Origin: Turritopsis dohrnii
Lineage: Eukaryota; Cnidaria; Hydrozoa; Anthoathecata; Oceaniidae
Length of the DNA stretch: 64,000 nucleotides
Direction: 5' to 3'
NCBI GenBank assembly: GCA_027922465.2
Contig: BQMF02000002.1
Span: 3,286,001-3,350,000 of the forward strand
Shown here: positions 55,376-64,000 of the stretch, one piece after another
Layout: every line of letters begins with the position of its first letter
Numbering within the stretch: position 1 is the stretch's first letter
Made by a program: the position numbers and the translations under genes
The notes under the pieces: generated by a model
The model's input: only the letters and a program-made list of their open reading frames with translations
The model's database searches: none
Told to the model about the DNA's origin: nothing

Positions 55376-58300
55376 TTATTTTTGCCCCTTTAGAAAGTAA
55401 TAGGTGAAGTAGACAATGCAAAACAAGATATAAAACACAGGAAAGACAATTCCGGCAGTTCTGTCAATAACACGGCCAGCATACATAATTGTGTTCTTTT
55501 TTAATGGTACTGGGCCACCGTCGATACCAACTGGTGTTGGTGAGGACTCTTTGCTGTTATCGTTAGCTGGTTTAGTCCTTTTCACAACGTGGTTTTCCAG
55601 AATGAGGTTTCCTTTCTCAATGTTATTGTCGCTTTCATTCTACAAGGAATACAGGAAATGTTGTCATTCATATTAATCATGTTTTCTGTTGTTGTTGTTT
55701 TTCAAATAAAACAAAACCAAATAAACAAAGTCCCCGAATTCCGGTTTAAACATTACGTTATGGCTTAATAAATAGTATATCGTTTTCGCAGTCGAAATTG
55801 GTGCTAATTGGCCGATGCCATAACTCAGTTGTGAGAATATCAGTTTTGTTTCGAAACTTTCTCTATTATTCCATTGAGTGATTCTTAATGAAATTGTCAC
55901 ATTTTATGGTAGTCGTACTAAGTATTCGGGAGATAACTGCATTACGGAAACAGCCAATTTTACTGCTGGACGTTGGGTTAATAGAAGTCATTAGCAAAAC
56001 ATAAAGGATACATTCAGTAAAAGAGCATTAAAAGAAGGATACGTCTGTTTTCAGATTTTCTATAGCATATTTTTTATGATTGTCACCAGGCTGGTACTGG
56101 AATATCTTAAAAATACAGCTTCTCATATATTTGTAATAAAGATTAATTATTACCTCTGATGCTTTTATCTTCACGACCACAAAGAATTCAATCAAAATGA
56201 TAGCCACTAGTGCTAGATTCACATTCAAAAATGTCTGTAATACGGTGGTGCAAGGCACTTTCATGAAGTCGTTATTTTGACCATTTGTGATAATGATATT
56301 GACAATAAAACTGACTGATATTAATCCAACTCGAGTAAAGTCCCTTTTTTCTGATACCCAGATCGATATAAACGCAAACAACATTGACAAGGCTGATGGA
56401 ATGAAGATATGGTAAATGTGATAAGTTTTCGATCTGTTCATTTTAAAATACAGATTCAGCATATTTGAATGAAATGTGTAATCTAGAAACAATAGAACTT
56501 TTTAAGAGGGAGGCTTGTCTAACAAAATGTGATCACGAAAGTTTCTTATTTTCGTTTGAAAGAATGAGAAACAACAATTGAAATAACAAAGTTTTCAACG
56601 TAACCATTCATGATCGCGACTTGTTAGACACATTTTCATCTTAAGGTAGTGTGATGGAACATTAGTAGAGCAATAGCCTTTCCTGCAGCTCAAGAATGGT
56701 ATATTCAGACAACTCTAGCATGGTAGTTGTATGATGTATACACCAATTGCACATATAAATCTACCATTGTGATTTACCAACTTGATCCCTAATTTGGATC
56801 CAGTCTTCGTATCATAAAATCGCAATAAGTTGTCTCTGGAGATTCAAACTTCAAAGTATATACACGAAGCCTATTTAAACTATTTGAGTGTTTGACGAAA
56901 AACTACATTAATTGTGATCTAAATATCCCACAAGAGGTTATCAAATCTATGATAAAAAGCCTAGTGCCAATATAGAGGTGAAAATGGTTGATAAAACCGA
57001 GGGCATCACTATTCATCTCGATAGGTGTATTAAGTAGATAATGACGTGTCGGAAACAAGCGAATTCAATTTGTATTAAACAATAGCGTACTTTCAAATAT
57101 TATCAGATGGCTAGATTGTGTTGCAGTGATGTCCATCAACTGGTATCTCATTAACGAGAGCTTGTCTTTCTTGTTTGTAGGTCTTTCGTGCCATGACAAA
57201 TTAATGACTTTCAATGATGACAAACCTTACGAAAAAAGCATTTATTAGTTTATTGAAGATCATAGAAACACGCACTTTTCTCTTTTAACATGTTAATATA
57301 GCAATGAAGTTTCGCTTTTGCTTATTTTGATGCGAAATTGCAATAACCGGCGATCGTTGTTTGTTCTTACTCAAGACGTGAGAAATGTCAAGGTTTATTT
57401 TTATGCAACTTTGATCTTGCTCAATGCAAACACTTACTCTAATATCTCAATGGGAAAAATATTTACATCGTTTACTTTTCCAACTGATAAAGGATTACCT
57501 ACTGTTTTCAAAAGATAGTCTCCAAACTTGGGTATCAAATGGATAAGAACAAAATTCCATGGCGCTTTTTAAAATGATTGTATATCTAAAAAAAATAATA
57601 AATGTATAATAATTCCTTAAACGCAGAAACCAGAACAGACCACAATTATAGTACTGACTCAATCCTGCTAAAAATATTTGTATCATTTCTTTTGAGAAAT
57701 CTCATCACCAAATGTTTAAGTCAAGGTACCATCTCTGTCATTTATATTTTCTCAAAATATTTCCAAATGACAAAAGATTCAAAATATCAGATTTCAGTAT
57801 TAGATGGAAAACAGTTTTATCACCTTTTCCTTAGATATACATTTCCATTGTGTGCAATTATGGTGTTGATGGAAGATTCTCGTAGAGTCGCTTGTAAATA
57901 ATCAGAAATTCTGACATCGGGAATCCAGATTAAGTGATCCATTTTAGTTGAAATGACAGGTGCAAATGAGACAGTTAAGCGAGGATCCTTCCATTGTATG
58001 TTTAAGTAACAACCGATTGTGAGAGACTAAATAGGATAAGAAACTTTGATGTCCTATGCCATGTTATGAATATGAAATAGCTATTCTATCTATAGCTATA
58101 CGATTACAAAGAATTATGGAACTTGTCCTGTCATGGAATGACAGGTTAATTCAAAACAGTTGCAAAACTTTTTACTTATTTGCTTTTAAAACAGTAATAA
58201 ATTATTAATGGAACCACCAAACGATATGAGCAATTTTCTGCATTACAGTGGTGTTTGAACTTCACGTGAAAAGCATAGAGCATTTGTAATTAGGCAAACT

Positions 58301-58512
58301 GGTTGAAAAATCAATACGATAGATGAGTACATTTCTATAGAAATATGCACACTATTTTGATGATAATGCTCTTCGTTGCAGTGCCTTTGACGATTTTTAG
58401 CTCTGACTTTGACAAAACCTACTATGTAAAGTCCTGCAACTTACATATTGATACTCGTCTATTGGTCCGATTGAATTGACATCAACCTGCAGTGATACAT
58501 TAACAAGTCCAT
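55376..58512 (-). CDS. Pentameric ligand-gated ion channel subunit (Cys-loop superfamily), 5' end not found
   Basis: Minus-strand exons: 58512-58445, 58026-57824, 57585-57503, 57225-57091, 56482-56154 and 55639-55376. All have GT-AG ends and compatible phases. In order: beta-strand 1-2 (VNVSLQVDVNSIGPIDEYQY), the QWKDPRL and LIWIPDV loops, then the 'Cys-loop' segment SAMEFCSYPFDTQVW, INLSWHERP, and a loop C region without the CC pair. Then TM1 (IFIPSALSMLFAFISIWV), TM2 (RVGLISVSFIVNIIITNG), TM3 (LNVNLALVAIILIEFFVVV), a short cytoplasmic loop (about 60 residues) and TM4 (DRTAGIVFPVFYILFCIVYF), then a stop. Family members are neurotransmitter- or ligand-opened ion channels of the plasma membrane. 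The positions of both conserved Cys-loop cysteines carry Ser and Trp. Start and signal peptide are not settled. Transmitter and ion choice cannot be told. Confidence 0.85.
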
Positions 58513-58559
58513 CTAGAACGAAACAAAGAAATTTTAACTCAACCTCTTTAAGACTTCTT

Positions 58560-58639
58560 TAGGTTTTCTCAAGTCAAAAAGCAATCTAAAACTTAGAACC
58601 AGTACTAAAGTCACAACTGCAGTCGACAAGGTTACCATT
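58560..58639 (-). CDS. Candidate signal-peptide exon of the ligand-gated channel
   Basis: The ATG at 58639 reads MVTLSTAVVTLVLVLSFRLL, a good signal-peptide shape, on the same strand just upstream of the first firm exon. No donor with a strong sequence and the needed phase (one base) was found; A|GTTTTA is possible but would leave a very short N-terminus. The true first exon may lie further upstream. Confidence 0.3.
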
Positions 58640-58991
58640 GATTTCTGTCTGGAATTTCTTTTTGAACGCTGCGTCTTTACAATCGACGTCGTTTTATTAA
58701 TTCACTGTTTTTTTGCTTTTATTACACGTTTTTTTTATAAGAAAATGAGGCTCAAAAACCTCAAAACCTTAAGAAAATCTTAAGAAAATGCCGAACATCA
58801 GTTTTCCAGAAATCACTTTTTTTGAAACATCAGCTTTTTAGGTCGTATTGAGTTTTGGTAGGGAAAAAAACGGTTAACTTTGGTATTTTGACGTCAATTT
58901 TGATCTTTGCTGTCTAATAAATGTGGCTAGAAAGCAGGTGCTTTCTTTTTCGCGTTATGCTTCAGGGGAACAATAGATAATAGGGCAAATC

Positions 58992-60271
58992 TACGATGGC
59001 CCCGAGGTGTCACAGTTCTCGATTCTTTTCCACAGTTCTCGAGTTTTTTTCAGACAGTTCTCGAGTTTTTTTTAGACAGTTCTCGGTTTTTTAGACAGTT
59101 CTCGGTTTTTCAGACAGTTCTGGTTTGTTTTTTTTCAGACAGTTCTTGCTTTTTTTGGGGCAGTTCTCGGTTTTTTAGGAGACAGTTCTCGTTTTTTTGA
59201 GAAACATTTCTCCACTTCTCGTCTTTGTTTAGACAATTCTTGGTGTCTATTTAAAAGTACACGTGCAAGCAAATTAATGACGTCCCCTACCCACAATTCA
59301 ATGTTAACATGTGAAACACGTGAGAATGTTTATGCTTGACTGTACAGCTCTCTCATTGTGACAATATAATCTTAAGGTTATTTCAGCATCTTAAAAGAAA
59401 TAATTAACTTATCAAAGTCCTCTTATTGCCAGTTCGAGTCCAGTTTCTACATTATTGATATGTTCTTATACTGAGTAGTACGGTACTGGCTACCAGAATC
59501 TTAGATCGAGATGCAATGATGACTCAAACAATTATGATCGATCAGGTTGGCTCAAGTAAAATGCTTCGCTGCATCGTATTTAAGGGGGTTTTGAACATAA
59601 GTAATTAAATAAAAATGAAACAATTCGGTTAAAAACTTATCTAAGTTGCCCATTTACTTTGGTTTTTCAAGTTAAATGCAAACAAGGAATTCATTTTACG
59701 TTATTAACTACAATTACAATCCTGGGTATAAACTAGGCCGCTTTTCCAGTTCAATCACTGCGGTCGCGAGACTGAGCAAGCAGCTTTTTCATTCGCTCAG
59801 TATAGTTCAATTGATTTCAACTACCAGGCGAATGAGATTGCGTCAGCCAATCAAAAATCATATCGCTCATTTGTGCGACAACATTGAATGAACTGGAAAC
59901 CAGCCTTAACGGAAATATAGCTCGAAACAGTTTTTGTTGAAATGCGTGAAGGTGGCTCTATTGTATTCGTTTACTAATCTTATTAGCTTATTATGTTAAC
60001 GCACGTGGCATTACCATGCATGGAGTTTTTTTTTAGAACTGTCTAAAAAAACTCGAGAACTGTCTTTAAAAAAACCGAGAACTGTCTAAAAAAACTCGAG
60101 AACTGTCTAAAAAAACTCGAGAACTGTCTAAAAAAACTCGAGAACTGTCTAAAAAAACTCGAGAACTGTCTAAAAAACTCGAGAACTGTCTAAAAAAAGC
60201 GAGAACTGTCTAAAAAAACTCGAGAACTGTCTGAACAAAAGCGAGAACTGTGACACCTCGGGGCCATCGTA
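58992..60271. mobile_element. TIR element whose ends carry inverted minisatellite arrays
   Basis: The left end TACGATGGCCCCGAGGTGTC runs on to ACAGTTCTCG and is exactly inverted at the right end (30-bp TIR). CAAATC lies directly outside both ends (58986-58991 and 60272-60277), a 6-bp target duplication. Inside the left end (59010-59240) about ten units of CAGTTCTCG(A)GTTTTTTTAGA type follow each other. Inside the right end (60028-60255) about eleven units of the inverse (CTAAAAAAACTCGAGAACTG) do. The 780-bp middle has no transposase and may contain a small nested MITE (about 59731-59913). Confidence 0.85.
59731..59913. mobile_element. Possible small nested MITE
   Basis: The left end GGCCGCTTTTCCAGTTCAAT and the inverted right end GGCTGGTTTCCAGTTCATTC are similar over about 20 bp, enclosing about 150 bp. 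No clear target duplication was read. Confidence 0.3.
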
Positions 60272-60277
60272 CAAATC

Positions 60278-62257
60278 ATTTCTCTCCTTTTTGTTTGTTT
60301 TGTACACATTTTGAGCAAGCAAATATGCTCTTCTCCCTACTGACTTTTCTATGACATTAGATAACGGGGGAATGTTTTTGAAGAAAAAAAGGTTGTCATT
60401 CAAACTTCCCTCCTGAATTCAGCAGAAAATTGCATTGGTATGTGGAGGAAAAAGTGATTTTTTTTCTCCAAAATTGATGTTTCTACTGCTTACGATTAAA
60501 GTAAAGTCTTAACAAAAGGAAATTCAGAGCGAAAAATTAAGAAAATATCAAGACAACTCAGCCTCCTTTGGTCAGAAACCTTAAGAAAATCGAGGCTCAG
60601 GCCAAAAAGTGACTTTCTTATAAAAAAAAAAAAAGGTGTACTTTGCAATTATCATATTTTTGTATAAACTCCCACAAGAACGATTGAGAGCAATTTTGAT
60701 ATTGATAACGAGGTTCACTATCCTAAGTAAGTCAAAGCATGGTGTTTGAATAAACTCATAGGAAATGTGTTACTGCATGTCTCACTTGTTTAAAAAATGT
60801 GATCTGCCCACATTTATTCTACCATCAAATCCGAAAACATTTTTGGGCAAATAACAATGCTGCAATTCAGAGGTCTTTAACTATAAATAAAATGTGTACT
60901 ATTCGAAAATTCAGTTCCAAAGCTGATAGGCTAAGTGAAAGGAAAGTTTTGGTCGTCAATAGTTACCTGCAATATTTGGTCTTTCATCCTTGTCGTAATT
61001 CAGTAATTTCAAGTGATCTTCCAAACTACTTGCGCAGCTTGTTAAAACTAACAAACAAGATACGATGTGTGTTTTGAAGATAAATATTGCCTTCATTTTT
61101 TGTTTACTTTCCTTTGAATGTACCAAAAAACATACAACTCTTTTTTGCTTGAAAAAAGTTTTTTTTTTTAGAAACGTAAGATTTTAACACCTGCTGAAAC
61201 TTATTTATATTAAGAATAAAAACCTTATTTATTTCAAATAAATATATTTATAGTTATGGGTTTTGTGAAAGTTTGGGTTTAAAATAAAAGTAAAAACCAA
61301 CGACATTAAAACTGGAATATTTCTAAGATAGATCCTTCCTGAACAAAAGTTATTGTTATTGTCTACCTCACCAATCACTACTGTACCTAATTTAAAAAAA
61401 TAATTGGAAATCATCGGAACACAATTAGAGAAAAGATACGATTTTTCTTCTTCTTCATCTTCTTAACAATAGTAAGTCTTATTTGATAAAAAAAACAGTT
61501 GGTTTTTGTGGGCAGGTCACAACAGGAAGCCCATTAGGGACTTACACTGGAAGCTTTTTTCTCCTGCGATTTCATATGTCAAACAAAGCTCTTCGATTTT
61601 ATATATTGACGAAGATGTGTGAAGTAGAAAGTAACTTTATTATATACTTTCCAGACGGAGCGCCATACTTTGAAAATTGAAATTAACAACTTTATAATGT
61701 TTTAGCGCACCATAGAAATACCGTAAGAGAAAGAATGGCTTCACTAGTAATGTCTTTTAGTAAATTTTTTAGTGAAAGGATTTGAAATACATTTAAAATC
61801 ATAACATATAGTTCATCTAACAATATGAACGCATCAAAACTTCATGATGTAAACCTTGTAAAATTTGTTTGGGTTAGTGAGGGCTATGCCTCGTTCTTTC
61901 AGATTATTTTTAGAAACTTCAAGCGAGAAGTTTGATGCTTTCAAATTGTTAGATGAACACACTCTGAATCACGGTCGCGGAATTTTCACTTAATTTTTTT
62001 CAATGAACATAACGCGTTTACAAAAAGCCGAATTCAAATTATGTGAATTTAACGCGAATCTTGAGGTAGGTAAGTAAATTTTTCTGACATTACTTTGAAA
62101 AACCACGTATGGCTTGGTTTACACCATCTACTTGGGAAAAAATCAAAGAGTTTGGAAGGAATACGAATTTCATGATGATATGCGACATTCAGTGAAACTT
62201 CTAATGAAAATTTTTCGAAAAGTTACGATAGCGTTCACAGCAAATTCTAATAAATGA
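60278..62257. other. Intergenic, no supported gene
   Basis: AT-rich with poly-A/T runs. The frame at 60799-61077 (92 codons) has no recognised domain or splice context. Confidence 0.4.
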
Positions 62258-63210
62258 TACCCAGTAAGCACAAAGGCGTTGTTTCAACGTTGTTTAGACG
62301 TCGCATTCCATCGTCGCTTGACGATCGTTTAATGATCAAAATGGAAACAGCAAAACAACGTCGGATTTTGACGTCCAAACAACGATTAAAAATAACCAAA
62401 AATGATGTTGTACGGACGTTGTACAACGGTCAAAAATCCGAAAACAATGTTGCATGGACGTTGTAGCATCGTAAAATTAACGACGAAGGGTAATGACAAC
62501 AAATGAAAAGTCACGAGGGGATATCGAACCCTGACCTCTCGCATGAATTCTGAGAGTGATAACCACTACACTATGGCGCCTTGCTAATGTATTTGACTAT
62601 TATCAAAATAACTAACTTCATTTCGAGTAGGTTAAGATGGAAAAGAACAAAATAACGAAATGAAAAAAAAAAGGAATATAACTTTTGCTTGCTTTTTAAA
62701 ACATCGCTTTAAAATGTTTGCAGTGTACAGTTCACAAACCATCGTTTTTCGTTTCTTTCTTAATCTTGGAATATATAAATTCATTCAGGCATTCCTCTAT
62801 CCTTTGATCAAAATGAATAGATAATGGAAGACACATTTTTCATGGTTTTCAAGATGATTACCTTACGAACTAAATTGCATACAGAAAGCCGGAATACAAA
62901 ATTCAACGTTCTTTTGACGTCGAAAGAACGTCAGAATTGACTGTAAGTAAATAAATGATTTTAATAGGAAAAACGCAAAATTACAGTATATACCACTCTA
63001 GTCACGACATAAGCTTTCAACCATTATAGGATTTTGAAATATTTTTTTCAGGTCGCAATTATTTGCGACCAACCCCGACGTTTTCTTGACGTCGGTTAAT
63101 AGTCGTTTTGGGTTGCCACCAACCCTGACGTTTTCTTGACGTCGGTTAATGGTCGTTTTTGGTTACGACCATACAGCAACGTTGTGTTGGCGTCGTGTGT
63201 TAACTGGGTA
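62258..63210. mobile_element. CCCAGT-ended DNA element, complete copy
   Basis: The left end TACCCAGTAAGCACA and the inverted right end TACCCAGTTAACACA form short TIRs, with TA at both extremes (possible TA duplication). The left inner part (62263-62465) is colinear with 11505-11700. The right inner part (63050-63190) has two near-identical copies of a block of about 70 bp (CCAACCC(C/T)GACGTTTTCTTG and onward). No transposase is seen. A tRNA-like segment lies inside at 62510-62580. Confidence 0.65.
62510..62580 (-). repeat. tRNA-like pseudogene or SINE head
   Basis: The minus strand has box A (TAGTGTAGTGG), the shared GTTATCACTCTC stretch, CATGCGAGAG and box B (GGTTCGATATC). It is close to the SINE head at 9884. 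The anticodon region has extra bases (an 11-base loop), and the acceptor arms do not pair. Confidence 0.55.
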
Positions 63211-64000
63211 GCTACATTCTGGATTTTAGTCTGTAGAGGGGACAAGAAGAAAGATATCTAGTCCTTCATTTTTGAAAGTTCCAAAGTTGAAGATTGTGGC
63301 TATCCGGAGAAGTCAAGGTGCAAAGTTTTGCCATATAATTACCTTGGCATCATGAAATACGTATCTGATTGGTTGGCAAGATCTCCAATAGAAAGGCATA
63401 AACCTAATTCTACCTGAGCGGAATTCAAAACTGCCTTTGAAAAATTTCAATGCTGTTATATGTCTATTATATGTCTATGGGCGTACTGGGCGTCCAGTTC
63501 TCTTTTACGTGTCTCTCCATTCAATCACCGCCCATACAATTTCAAAAAAATTATGCCCTCTCTACAAAGCAGCCAATTCCTTATAAACATCTTGGGAAGC
63601 TTATAATCACAGGCTAGTGAAGTTAATTTATATTTTGTAGAACTTAAGCTGTATGAGAAACAACTGAAAAAATAAAGACCGATAAGCATCCATCTTTAAC
63701 CACATCCCTGTTTTTATAAAGGTTAATTGAAAAACGTTGGATTGTTATTCACATTCTGTTTTCTTCATGTTAGTTTAAATAAGACTATACAGTGTGTCTT
63801 TTTGAAGACATTTTGTATTTTCATTGATAATGTCAGTATGGTCATTTCTCTTTTGATGGTGTCTGGATTAACGGTTGTGGTTTCCAATCCACTGAATGTA
63901 TTTGAAATCATTTTTTTGTAGTAGTCAATCATGAATCGATCTCTTGAAACACAATGAAATTTCAATTTGCTGCTTTAAAACCCGGTTCAGACCTGGCGAG
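63211..64000. other. Intergenic, nothing recognised
   Basis: AT-rich. The overlapping opposite-strand short frames at 63727-63965 show no domain. Confidence 0.4.

Noticed and set aside
57318..57901. Plus-strand frames (66 and 99 codons) across the ligand-gated channel locus
   Set aside because: Antisense to the channel exons and introns, with no independent support.
62254..62466. 70-codon plus frame in the second CCCAGT element
   Set aside because: Repeat-derived. The related copy at 11.5 kb differs in reading and has no domain.

Overview
The window is AT-rich animal nuclear DNA. It has short GT-AG introns, multi-exon ion-channel genes and many nested transposable elements. I see no bacterial or organellar signals. 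The repeat families (BEL/Pao, DIRS with tyrosine recombinase, Helitron-like ends, Tc1/mariner, tRNA-derived SINE) and a SAM / GGG-motif / HECT-type gene suggest an early-branching metazoan, most likely a cnidarian. That assignment is inference and no species is claimed.

Layout: 1-2.5 kb holds the 5' half of a decayed DIRS-type retroelement (minus). 2.7-3.9 kb holds a TA-flanked TIR element next to an RT fragment. 4.4-5.0 kb is a dispersed repeat with a second copy at 53.8-54.2 kb. 6.1-7.7 kb contains several exon-like segments of an unidentified gene. 7.8-9.6 kb is a three-exon two-pore-domain K+ channel, the best host gene. 9.7-14.9 kb is a nest of elements: a Harbinger-like MITE carrying a SINE, a CCCAGT-ended element broken by a mariner with a frameshifted transposase, and two TA-flanked MITEs. 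16.4-18.5 kb is a decayed LINE. 18.7-19.8 kb is an element made of short inverted AATTAGGACT-type motifs. 21.1-21.6 kb is a small hAT-like MITE.

22.1-29.3 kb is an apparently intact BEL/Pao retrotransposon with 524-bp LTRs that match on reading, a 5-bp target duplication and one 2045-codon gag-pol frame. 30.8-32.2 kb is another TIR element. 34.2-41.6 kb is a second BEL/Pao element (minus) with two frameshifts, sitting directly upstream of a SAM/HECT-like gene (41.6-44.2 kb) that also has frameshifts. 44.4-45.8 kb looks like a non-autonomous Helitron. 46.0-50.3 kb is an apparently full-length DIRS1-like element with perfect 84-bp inverted terminal repeats. In it the gag and tyrosine-recombinase frame stays open straight through the RT/RNase H frame.

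52.0-53.0 kb encodes an integrase-core protein (minus). 53.25-53.55 kb is an exact 6 x 50-bp palindromic tandem array. 55.4-58.5 kb is a pentameric ligand-gated ion channel gene (minus, at least six exons) that lacks both Cys-loop cysteines. 59.0-60.3 kb is a TIR element with minisatellite arrays in inverted orientation. 62.3-63.2 kb is a second CCCAGT-ended element.

The two channel genes are ordinary neuronal or excitable-cell type membrane genes, and most of the rest is mobile DNA. All repeat identities, TIRs and target duplications were read by eye. Frameshifts could be real decay or assembly errors.
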